Origin: CAZAGA01 sp041912175
GTDB taxonomy: Bacteria > Chloroflexota > Anaerolineae > Anaerolineales > UBA4823
Direction: 5' to 3'
DNA: 12,879 nucleotides
Assembly (NCBI GenBank): GCA_041912175.1
Contig: JAYRNN010000327.1
Location: forward strand, 1 to 12,879
A program made the translations under genes and the position numbers. Shown here piece by piece: positions 1 through 7,097 of this stretch. Position 1 is the first letter of the stretch, and the number at the start of each line of letters is the position of its first letter. The notes under the pieces were generated by a model that was not told the origin of the DNA, did no database searches, and worked only from the letters and a program-made list of their open reading frames with translations.

Positions 1-24
1 CACACCACCTAAATAATTTCGTTT

Positions 25-66
25 GGGGGGGGTGGCGCCGCCGCCCCCCCCCCCGCCCCCCCCCCC
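25..66. repeat. G/C homopolymer block at contig end
   Basis: There is a run of 8 G (25-32), a short GC-rich bridge, 11 C (44-54), one G, then 11 C (56-66). Nothing like it occurs elsewhere in the window, where composition is moderate. Lying at the very start of the sequence, it most likely reflects a low-quality read end or misassembly. A genuine GC-rich hairpin is possible but less likely. I would not place biological weight on bases 1-70. Confidence 0.7.
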
Positions 67-69
67 ACT

Positions 70-298
70 TTTCGGACGTTTCTCTTTCAACTGCATAGCT
101 GCTATTCATATTATATCTTATTCGGTGATTATAAGAGTGAGGTTACCCAAATTGTCTATTTGGCGGGAAATGTCAGATATTTTTGGAGATGAGGGGTTAT
201 GATGTCCAAGCTTATCCGATCAATAAGGAAGTAGACAGCGTAAACCTTATCCAAGCAATTTAGACCGTTTCCTGAAGAAAGGTATGGAGGAATAAGCT
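70..298. other. Upstream region without a recognisable gene
   Basis: I see no convincing ORF here. It contains AT-rich stretches and a TATGAT hexamer at 198-203 that could be a -10 box, but no acceptable -35 lies 16-18 bp upstream, so I do not call a promoter. The four-copy CACTTT operator found later in the window is absent. A good Shine-Dalgarno GGAGG at 286-290 serves the gene starting at 299. Confidence 0.5.
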
Positions 299-844
299 AT
301 GTCTGCGAAAAGAGTTTTACTCACCGCCGTTCTCTGCCTGGGCCTGATTTTCGGGATTTTCCAGGGAGTGTCTGCACAAACGGGAAATGTTTGTCTCATC
401 TTAGCATATGAGGATACTCAAACATTTTCTAATTCCGAGTGTGACTCGTATGCAATAGGGTATGGTTGGCTGGCGGTCTCACCTGGCTTGGTTAAAGAAT
501 TTGTCAAAGCCACTTCGATCGATGCTGCTTTCTGGGGAGACAATGTCCGACTTAGTATAAAACCGAAGGACGCATCCAGACTCTGGTCCGCCATAGATAC
601 CCGTGAAAGCGCAGAGTTAGGTTACTTTTGTCCCTTGGGAATTGACTATCGATCGAAATTTAGATGGAATATTGGCAAGTTAGATCCAGGAACCTATAAT
701 CTGTTCTTTGAGGACACGTGAAGCCATCCGCTCAACGACGGGACAGTATCCTGTGTGGACGATCAGGGTCAGCATTTCCCGAATATCATCTACTCAGGAA
801 CCTACATCGATAATCCAGAAGCTGTTATTACCATCACGCCATGA
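299..844 (+). pseudogene. Secreted protein of unknown function, interrupted by in-frame TGA
   Basis: I do not recognise the family. The start is set by GGAGG at 286-290, 8 nt before the ATG. Residues 1-26 form a signal peptide: a KR-containing n-region, a Leu/Ile/Phe-rich core, and likely cleavage at VSA|Q. The mature part has cysteines at 32, 48 and 111. Translation stops at TGA 719-721 (codon 141). The same frame continues without another stop to TGA 842-844, adding SHPLNDGTVSC and a tail ending EAVITITP, with a fourth cysteine at 152. Reading codon 141 as Trp (TGG) gives a smooth FEDTWSHPLN, so a TGG-to-TGA change or sequence error is the simplest explanation. The intact protein would be 181 residues, secreted, with possibly two disulfides. 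The 13 bases around its ribosome site are identical to those before the DUF308 gene at 8340. Confidence 0.6.
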
Positions 845-891
845 TAAGCTGGTGATATTTATCCTGGAAATTAACTCAGGGAGGAATGGAT

Positions 892-926
892 CAGATCCTA
901 AGGGTCTTTGAGACCCCTAGGATCTG
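892..926. promoter_or_regulatory. Long inverted repeat just upstream of the sugar-binding lipoprotein
   Basis: The arms at 892-907 and 911-926 are complementary over 16 bp with one A-C mismatch, around a 3-base TTG loop. No T-run follows, so it is not a standard intrinsic terminator. It ends 10 bp before the AAGGAGG ribosome site of the gene at 950. It could be an mRNA stabilising or attenuating hairpin, a repressor operator, or a factor-assisted terminator of the preceding gene. Confidence 0.6.
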
Positions 927-949
927 AGGTAAGAAAAGGAGGAGAAGCT

Positions 950-2356
950 ATGTCTAACCAATTGTTCCGGATCCCATTGCTCTTGACCGCAATAGCGATG
1001 ATAATGGCTGCCTGCACTGCACAAACCCCAACCCTCGCGCCTGTCCTTGAGCAACCCACGGCCATGCAGGCGCCGACCGAGGAGCCGGTTGCCACCGCCC
1101 AGCTCGACGCACCGCAGGAGCCGACCCCCGCGATAGCCACCGAGCAGCCCACGGCTACGCAGGCACCGACCCAGGCGCCGAGCGCAACCGCCACCCTTCA
1201 ATCTCGCGGTAATATCACTATTATGGGTCGATGGTGGTTAGCTGACGCAGGGTTACTCGATGACTTCAAGAATAAATATCCCGGTATCCAACTTAATGAA
1301 TTGGGAGAGGTAGGAGATGTTTATCACCTCACCCCCTCCGAGCTAACCGGCGCGTGTGTCGTCGAGGTCCAGACACAGCAAATGCCTGAGCTCATCGAGT
1401 CGGGCATGCTGGCAGATATCACCGACAAGGTAGCGCCTTACGCAGATCAGCTTTACCCGGGTATGCTGAAGGTCAATCAGAAGGACGGCAAGATCTACGC
1501 GATGCCCGGGTTTTTTGGCCCGCTCGTGCTCTACTACCGGCGCGATGTCATGCAGGAGGCCGGGCTTTCGGATCAGTCTAAAGACGTCGAGGCAGCCGCA
1601 GCGACGTGGGATAGCTATTTCGAGATGTGTAAGACGATAAAAGACAAGACCGGGAGCAGCTGCCTTGGCAACGATGCCTATGCCTTGTATGAGATGGTCC
1701 TCTGGCAGCAGGGCCTGGGGTATACCGATCAGGATGGCAAGCTCACGGTGGACAGCCCGGAGAACATCGCCACACTGGAAGAGTTAGGCAAATTCTGGAA
1801 ATCCGGCTATATTATTCAAGGCCCGGATGAGAAGGTGTTTGACAAAAACCCGCCCATCAGCGCTTTCCTCGGGGGCTCGGGGGTTAGCGCGTGGATGAAA
1901 CGTTCCGATACCAGTGGGCTGTGGGGCGTGGCGCGCATGCCAGCGATGACGGCAAGGCAGGCACGTGCCTCCATCGAACCATGGGGATTATCCCTGGCCA
2001 TTCCTGAGGCATGTGACCAAAAGGAAGCCGCCTGGACATACATCCAGTTCATGTATGGGCGGCAGGATTCCGCATTACGTTCAATGGATGTTGCGTTATG
2101 GACTCCAGGGTTAATGATAGACGTGAATAACCCTCTGGTCACTGCGCCGGATCCGTTCTTCGACGGACAGGCAGTAAACCCGGTCTATTTGGACGTCGCC
2201 AGGAACGTTCCCGCAGCCAACATCTATGGGCCAGACTATGCCCTGATGGCGGATATTTTGAGACCAGCCGTCAATAAATATGTCAGTGGTACTATCTCGG
2301 CTGCGGACGCGTTGAAAGAGGCCGCCGACCAGATCCGTAAGCAGATCGGAAATTGA
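950..2356 (+). CDS. ABC transporter solute-binding lipoprotein, family 1 (sugar type)
   Basis: This is a periplasm-side binding lipoprotein that should capture a sugar or oligosaccharide for an ABC importer. The start is at 950, not the in-frame ATG at 908, because AAGGAGG at 936-942 lies 7 nt upstream and the 908 start falls inside a hairpin. Residues 1-22 are a lipoprotein signal ending in the lipobox MAAC, with lipidation at about Cys22. Residues ~25-85 form a Pro/Thr/Ala/Gln-rich linker, then the binding domain begins at GNITIMGRWW. DFKNKYPGIQLNELGEVGDVY, MLADITDKVAPY, GKIYAMPGFFGPLVLYYRRD and the late EPWGLSLAIPEAC with the following helix are typical of family-1 extracellular binding proteins. 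The protein is 468 residues, normal with a linker. The stretch after GDVY (HLTPSELTGACVVEV) is atypical and slightly short. No permease or ATPase gene follows. The substrate cannot be told from sequence. Confidence 0.9.
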   Translation: MSNQLFRIPLLLTAIAMIMAACTAQTPTLAPVLEQPTAMQAPTEEPVATAQLDAPQEPTPAIATEQPTATQAPTQAPSATATLQSRGNITIMGRWWLADAGLLDDFKNKYPGIQLNELGEVGDVYHLTPSELTGACVVEVQTQQMPELIESGMLADITDKVAPYADQLYPGMLKVNQKDGKIYAMPGFFGPLVLYYRRDVMQEAGLSDQSKDVEAAAATWDSYFEMCKTIKDKTGSSCLGNDAYALYEMVLWQQGLGYTDQDGKLTVDSPENIATLEELGKFWKSGYIIQGPDEKVFDKNPPISAFLGGSGVSAWMKRSDTSGLWGVARMPAMTARQARASIEPWGLSLAIPEACDQKEAAWTYIQFMYGRQDSALRSMDVALWTPGLMIDVNNPLVTAPDPFFDGQAVNPVYLDVARNVPAANIYGPDYALMADILRPAVNKYVSGTISAADALKEAADQIRKQIGN

Positions 2357-2564
2357 TGGGGTTGGATCGAAATTCGGATTGGGGGGCGGAGCAGAGATCT
2401 CGGATCATCGTCCTCCTGGCGTTAGCCGGGCGCTGATCAGGCTTGATCAAGCGGTGCTGAGGCCTAGTGGCGCTAAGGATAGTTGAAGGCGTCCGGCTTC
2501 CAGGATTTAAAGAGGATCATACAAGCGGAGAGGGCGCCCACCCTCCCCGCAGGTCGTAAGATCC

Positions 2565-2864
2565 TCATAGCAGCGAAAGCTGCACTATCGCTTGCCTCAA
2601 ATGCTTAGGGATGAAGGACTCGAATAACTGAGGGCTTGCGACTGGTGTGATTGGCATGTTTACACGCACCACCATATCTGCTTCTTTATCACTGTTATTC
2701 TCTTGCACATCCAAACCTCTATCGGCATTTTGGCGTATACCGTCCAGGACTGAGAAGGGCGGTTCATAATCCGGGTAGGCTTTCACCCACTGTAATGTGC
2801 TGTTTAGCACTTGGCTTTGCAGGGCTCTAGCTCTGTAATTTGCCGTCTTGTGCCACTCTGACAC
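2565..2864 (-). CDS. Uncertain small ORF, hypothetical protein
   Basis: This 99-codon reading frame runs from GTG at 2864 to TGA on the minus strand, in a region with no competing + strand gene. Its composition is protein-like and soluble, with balanced charged residues (for example NNSDKEADMVVRVNMP) and varied codons. I do not recognise a family, and I see no clear ribosome site before the GTG. An in-frame stop lies immediately upstream, so it cannot be extended. It would be transcribed away from the LuxR gene and would end facing the lipoprotein gene. It may be a real small gene, the tail of a decayed gene, or chance. Confidence 0.25.
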   Translation of the reverse strand: MSEWHKTANYRARALQSQVLNSTLQWVKAYPDYEPPFSVLDGIRQNADRGLDVQENNSDKEADMVVRVNMPITPVASPQLFESFIPKHLRQAIVQLSLL

Positions 2865-2887
2865 TCAAGTCCCGTGAGAAAAACCAG

Positions 2888-2893
2888 TATAAT
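2888..2893 (+). promoter_or_regulatory. Possible -10 box for the LuxR regulator
   Basis: TATAAT matches the sigma-70 -10 consensus exactly and would start transcription near 2900, about 57 nt before the regulator's ATG at 2957. The hexamer 17 bp upstream (TCAAGT) is a poor -35. CTGACA at 2858-2863 is a good -35 but sits 24 bp away, too far. The promoter may need an activator. Confidence 0.35.
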
Positions 2894-2956
2894 AATTAGT
2901 ATCTTTTCTTCTAGATGTTTCACATAAGTTGCTTTCTCGCGGATGAAAGGGTAGCC

Positions 2957-5821
2957 ATGGTCATTTCTCCGTCCACCCTGATCGAACCGCCACTCCTGCG
3001 AACGAAAATCTCCATTCCCCAGATCCCGCCTGGATCCATTTCCCGACCGCGCCTGGTTGAACAAATCCAGATCGGCATCGAGGGCCCTCTAACGCTGCTC
3101 GCCGCCCCCGCCGGGTTTGGAAAGACCCATCTCCTGCTCGAATGGACGAAAGAAACCAGCATACCCGTAGCCTGGCTGACCCTGGATAGCGACGATAACG
3201 ACCTCGGCCGCTTTTTTCGCTACCTGATCGGTGCTTTGCAGACCCTTGAGGCCGGGTTGGGGGAAGAAGCGTTAGATTTTAGCCAGACTTCCACGGGCAG
3301 TGGATTGCAAGTGGGGTTGACCCTGTTGATCAACGAGCTATCCCTCCTCTCGAGAGACATCGCCGTGGTGCTCGACGATTTCCAGGTTCTGGACAATACG
3401 GCAGTCCTGCAGGGGATCAGCTTTCTCATCAAATACCTGCCATCAAACCTGCACCTGGTGATCGCCAGCCGAAGCGAGCCTGAGCTGGACATGGCCTTCC
3501 TGCGCGCTAAAGGCCAGGTCATTGTGTTGGATGCCGATGATCTGCGCTTAACCGGCGAAGAGATCGAGCGATACTTCGAACAGGCGATCGGGCGGCAGCT
3601 CCCCCCCGAGACGGTCCAGGCGCTGGAGGAACGCACGGATGGCTGGATCACTTCGCTGCAAATGGCGGCAATTTCTCTGAAGAACCAGGCGGATCCGGCG
3701 ACCCTGCTGGCCAACCTGCAAGGCGAGGCGCATCACCTGGCGGGCTTTCTGGCGGAAGAGGTCTTGGACCGCCAGCCGCTCGAGGTGCGCCAGTTTCTGC
3801 TGAGAAGCTCCATCCTGGACGCTCTCAGCGGTCCGCTGTGCGAGGCAGTCGTCAACCCCGATGCCCAGCCGGGATATGGCGCGGTCATGTTGAACCGGCT
3901 GGAGGATGGTCACCTGTTCATCACGGCTCTGGATGAGAAGCACGAGTGGTTCCGCTACCATCCTTTATTTACCGATTTTCTGCGCCGGGTCCAGGCAAAT
4001 GTCAACCCGACCGAGATCCCGGAGCTGCATCAGCGTGCGGCGTTGTGGCTGGAAGGAAACGGTAATCTGGACGAAGCATTTTGGCACGCGCTGGCCTCCC
4101 AGCGTATGGAATGGGCGGCAGATATGCTCGAGCGCAACGCCCTACCGATGATCAACCTGGGGGAAGTGACCGCCCTGGCGCGCTGGATCGGCGGGCTGCC
4201 GCATGAGATCACCCGCCAGCGACCGCCCCTCATCCTGGCTTATGCCGGGGCGCTGCTCGTAACTCACCAACCGGACGACGCCCAATATTGGCTGGATGAG
4301 TTGCGACGGTTGCTCGACCAGCGTGAAAAACAAGCGGCTGCAGCGCCAATCCTCGCCGATCCGGGAGCCGCTGAAAGTGATGAAATAATCGATATGTCGT
4401 TTCTTCGGGGTGGGTTAGCGCTGTGCGAATCCTACCTGGCGATGGCGAGCGGCGACATGGAACAGGCTGCCGAGCTATCCCAGCAGGCGACCAGCTATTT
4501 CCATGATGAGGGGCCATTTTACAGTTCTACATACTTCCGCAGCATTGTTGCCCTGGACGAGAGCATATCTTCTATACTATCTGGCGAAACCCAGAAAGCA
4601 ATCGAGTCCTCACGCGCCGCGATCAAGATAGCCAGGCAGGCGAACAATCAATTCGTGATGATCATTGCCGGCTGCGCACTGGCCGATATGCAAGCGCTGC
4701 AAGGCCACCTTAGCAAGGCGTGGGAAACCTACCAACGAGTGCAGTATTGGGCTCAAGGACAGGGGGGAAACCCGCTTCCCTTAGCCGGTTTGGCGGATAT
4801 GGGGCTCGGGGAGATTTTGCTCGAACACGACTTACTGGAGGAAGCCAGGGATTATCTGGAGCGCGGCGTGCGGATCACCCGATCGATGTGGTATTTGGGC
4901 AGCCTGCCTGGCGTGATTGCTCTGGCTCGCCTGCGCCAGGCGATGGGGGAAATACCCGGCGCGCTGGAAGTCATTGAGGAAGCCGCGCGCATGGCGCGTA
5001 GTACGGACGCCAGCGAGTGGGATGAGGTCGTCGCACCGGTAGTCGCAGTCCGGCTGGCCCTGCAGCGAGACGACCTGGCATCCGCCGAACTATGGTGGAA
5101 AAAGGGCGGGTTCCCCGATCTGAATACCCCGATCGCTTTAGAGAAATACCCGTATCACATCTTTGAATATTTGCTGCTCACCCAGGCCAGGTTCCTGCTG
5201 GTCAAGGGCCAAGAAACCGGCAGGGCGGGCGATCTGCAGCAAGCCCCTGAGCTGTTGATGATGCTCCTGCTCGAAGCGGAGCGTTTTCAGCGGGTGACCT
5301 CGCAAATTGAGATCTTGGTTCTGTTGGCGATGGTGCAGTCCGCTCTGGGTGATGAAGGGGCAAAAGAGACCCTCTTGCGCGCCTTGGCGCAGGGTGAGCC
5401 GGAAGGCTACCGGCGGGTCTACCTGGATGAGGGCTGGCGGCTGGCCGATCTCCTTCGCCAGTGCCGGTCCGCTCAGCAAAAATCCGGCATCCATCTCCCA
5501 TCCATGGCGTTTATCGATAGCTTATTGGAAGCCATCCAGCGCGCGGAGGCCGGGCGAGAAGTCGAACGTGGGCCAGTTGAAGTGAGAGCAGCCCCGACGA
5601 CCGCCCACCTGGAAGATGGTCTGCCCATCTCCCTTTCGGCGCGTGAGATGGAGGTGTTGGCTTTGATCGCCGAGGGGAAATCCAACCAGGAAATCTCCGC
5701 TGAGCTCTACCTGGCGCTCAACACCGTCAAGCGCCACGCCTATAATATCTACGCTAAGCTCGGAGTCAAGAAACGCACTCAGGCAGTTTCTAAAGCCCGC
5801 CAGTTGGGTTTGATCCAATAA
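2957..5821 (+). CDS. MalT-type LuxR family transcriptional regulator (STAND ATPase)
   Basis: This large ATP-dependent transcription activator has 954 residues from the chosen start. The ATG at 2957 is preferred over the in-frame ATG at 2915 because GAAAGGG lies just upstream, whereas 2915 follows a pyrimidine-rich stretch with no ribosome site. The N-terminal NTPase shows Walker A APAGFGKT (50-57), Walker B VVLDDF (137-142), the SRSEP segment near 172, and the family signature WFRYHPLFTDFLR (331-343). The middle (~380-860) is a helical, TPR-like sensor region rich in Ala/Leu/Glu pairs. The last ~65 residues are a LuxR helix-turn-helix: LSAREMEVLALIAEGKSNQEI, then NTVKRHAYNIYAKLGV. In MalT, a ligand and ATP drive oligomerisation on direct-repeat boxes. 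Inference: the nearest operator copy begins only 15 bp after its stop, so it is one candidate for the cluster's regulator. The ligand is unknown. Confidence 0.93.
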   Translation: MVISPSTLIEPPLLRTKISIPQIPPGSISRPRLVEQIQIGIEGPLTLLAAPAGFGKTHLLLEWTKETSIPVAWLTLDSDDNDLGRFFRYLIGALQTLEAGLGEEALDFSQTSTGSGLQVGLTLLINELSLLSRDIAVVLDDFQVLDNTAVLQGISFLIKYLPSNLHLVIASRSEPELDMAFLRAKGQVIVLDADDLRLTGEEIERYFEQAIGRQLPPETVQALEERTDGWITSLQMAAISLKNQADPATLLANLQGEAHHLAGFLAEEVLDRQPLEVRQFLLRSSILDALSGPLCEAVVNPDAQPGYGAVMLNRLEDGHLFITALDEKHEWFRYHPLFTDFLRRVQANVNPTEIPELHQRAALWLEGNGNLDEAFWHALASQRMEWAADMLERNALPMINLGEVTALARWIGGLPHEITRQRPPLILAYAGALLVTHQPDDAQYWLDELRRLLDQREKQAAAAPILADPGAAESDEIIDMSFLRGGLALCESYLAMASGDMEQAAELSQQATSYFHDEGPFYSSTYFRSIVALDESISSILSGETQKAIESSRAAIKIARQANNQFVMIIAGCALADMQALQGHLSKAWETYQRVQYWAQGQGGNPLPLAGLADMGLGEILLEHDLLEEARDYLERGVRITRSMWYLGSLPGVIALARLRQAMGEIPGALEVIEEAARMARSTDASEWDEVVAPVVAVRLALQRDDLASAELWWKKGGFPDLNTPIALEKYPYHIFEYLLLTQARFLLVKGQETGRAGDLQQAPELLMMLLLEAERFQRVTSQIEILVLLAMVQSALGDEGAKETLLRALAQGEPEGYRRVYLDEGWRLADLLRQCRSAQQKSGIHLPSMAFIDSLLEAIQRAEAGREVERGPVEVRAAPTTAHLEDGLPISLSAREMEVLALIAEGKSNQEISAELYLALNTVKRHAYNIYAKLGVKKRTQAVSKARQLGLIQ

Positions 5822-5835
5822 TCTCCCCCTTGAAT

Positions 5836-5890
5836 TGACACTTTTATAGCACTTTGGATTCATGACAATCCGAATCCTCGCGAGTATGCT
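5836..5890 (+). promoter_or_regulatory. Operator-promoter module, copy 1 (BON-glycosyltransferase)
   Basis: The half-sites CACTTT at 5839-5844 and 5850-5855 are 11 bp apart, one helical turn. The -35 is ATGACA at 5862-5867 (five of six against TTGACA). A 17-bp spacer leads to the -10, TATGCT, at 5885-5890. Transcription would start near 5897. That rules out the ATG at 5891 as a translation start and supports 5948. The same arrangement recurs three more times downstream. Confidence 0.8.
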
Positions 5891-5947
5891 ATGAATAGCT
5901 ACGAACGAGGTTTTTTGCTTAATCTGCATACCGTGGAGGTAGAAAAA

Positions 5948-7060
5948 ATGAGTTCAAAACAGGATACGAAGCAGCATAATCAAACCAATGACGGCATCCT
6001 GGCCGACATTTGGGATGCGCTGCGGAAACAAGCTGCTATTCGCTCCCTGGATCTGGGCAGCCTGTCGATCAAGGTAGAGTAGGGTGAAGTCTACTTAAAT
6101 GGATACCTAAAGGAGGAAAACCAGCCACTTATCGAGAGCATCATTCATTCCGTCCTGGTGGTTGTGGAGGTTCACAACCACCTGCGGACAAATGACGGCA
6201 TCCTGGCCGAAATATGGAATGCACTGGCGAAAGAAGATTCCATCCGCTCCCTGGATCTGGGCAGCCTGTCGATCGATGGTAAAGACGGAGAAGTTTTCTT
6301 GTATGGGCACGTGGCGAAGGAAAACAACCTGCCGCGCATCGAAAATATAGCCCGTTCCGTTGCAGGCGTCGTGGCTGTCCACAGCCACCTGATCTTAGAT
6401 CGCGATCTGATCATTCAGGTCGTCCAGGCTCTCGCCAACGACGAGCGCACCCGACCATACATCCTTCCGGTGGACGCTTTCCATGGATGGATTCATATCG
6501 GCGGAGAAGTGCCCACGCGCGAGCTCCAGCACATGGCAGAGAAAGTGGCCGCAGAGGTGTCCGGGGCGCGTGGCGTGATTGCTTTACCGAGGGTCACTGG
6601 CGAAAGCCAAAATATGCCGCAACCCCCAGTGCAGCCTCGTATTGGAGCCGCTGTTTACGGTGAGAATGGAGAGGAAGGGATCGTCACCCAGGTGGTGATC
6701 CAACCAGAGGACCGGCTGGTTACGCATGTCGTGGTCCGTTCCAACGAGATCAAAGATATCAACCTTGTTTCCCATGAAAACATCGTGCCGGTTAACGCGA
6801 TCGATTTGGTGAATGAAGAGAGCCTCTTTCTGGTTCGGAGCGCGCCGCCTCTCAAAACCTATCCGTCTTTCGATCCGGATGGGTACCCGCTGGCCCTGTT
6901 CACCTGGAAGGCGCCTTACCCTTACACCGCGGGCGAGGTCATCTGGTCACTCCGGGAAATTATGGAAGCAGGGAGCCAACAAGTCTCCCGGTTAGAAATA
7001 AAACCTGGGGAGGAGATCGAGAGCGCTCCGGAACGAGCTATGGCTCATGCCAGTGCATGA
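5948..7060 (+). pseudogene. Triple-BON-domain protein with PRC-barrel-like tail, interrupted by TAG
   Basis: The start at 5948 follows GGAGG at 5935-5939 with 8 nt spacing and lies downstream of promoter copy 1. Counting the interrupted codon, the frame encodes 370 residues. It holds BON-type repeats at ~12-79 and ~80-149, a third, more divergent one at ~150-215, a Pro-rich hinge (222-230), and a beta-rich PRC-barrel-like segment at ~231-288 (RIGAAVYGENGEEGIVTQVV). TAG at 6080-6082 (codon 45) cuts the first BON. The frame continues past it with GEVYLNGYLKEEN, matching GEVFLYGHVAKEN in repeat 2, so it was one gene. BON domains bind phospholipid or envelope surfaces in OsmY-like proteins. No signal peptide is visible. 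Translation restarting downstream (for example GTG at 6158) could still make a BON2-BON3-tail product. Repeat 1 has also lost the conserved Gly (SVLVVVEV against SVAGVVAV), consistent with decay of this copy. The glycosyltransferase starts 37 nt later, suggesting an operon. Confidence 0.75.
5987..6274 (+). repeat. Tandem 204-bp duplication inside the BON gene
   Basis: The block starting at 5987 is repeated from 6191, an offset of exactly 204 bp (68 codons), one BON domain. Identity is highest at two places: 20 bases from 5987 and 6191, and 30 bases from 6041 and 6245. Synonymous positions are also identical there, pointing to recent duplication or gene conversion rather than only protein-level constraint. 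Confidence 0.8.
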
Positions 7061-7097
7061 GCGGTTTCTACATGATGAACTCAGCTTTGGATGAATT

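Larger units (their letters stand above)
2357..2956. other. 600-base gap between the lipoprotein and the LuxR regulator
   Basis: No transporter permease gene is present where one would be expected. The gap holds a perfect 12-bp palindrome, GCTTGATCAAGC, at 2441-2452. It also holds an uncertain minus-strand ORF (2565-2864) and a TATAAT box at 2888-2893. The part at 2357-2560 has no ORF or strong terminator that I can see. Confidence 0.6.

Noticed and set aside
719..721. TGA as selenocysteine codon
   Set aside because: Trp fits the context by a single base change, no convincing hairpin follows the TGA, and the protein is not a recognised redox family.
908..949. Earlier start of the sugar-binding lipoprotein at 908
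   Set aside because: It would add 14 charged residues before the lipoprotein signal, lies inside the hairpin, and lacks a ribosome site; 950 has AAGGAGG.
898..1201. Minus-strand reading frames opposite the Pro/Thr-rich linker
   Set aside because: They are low-complexity shadows created by the repetitive GC-rich linker of the lipoprotein on the other strand.
1320..1380. Frameshift in the lipoprotein around HLTPSELTGACVVEV
   Set aside because: The local sequence is unusual for the family, but neither alternative frame restores a better match, so it may be divergence or a small in-frame deletion.
5891..5947. Start of the BON protein at ATG 5891
   Set aside because: It directly abuts the -10 box and lies upstream of the predicted transcription start; ATG 5948 has a good GGAGG.
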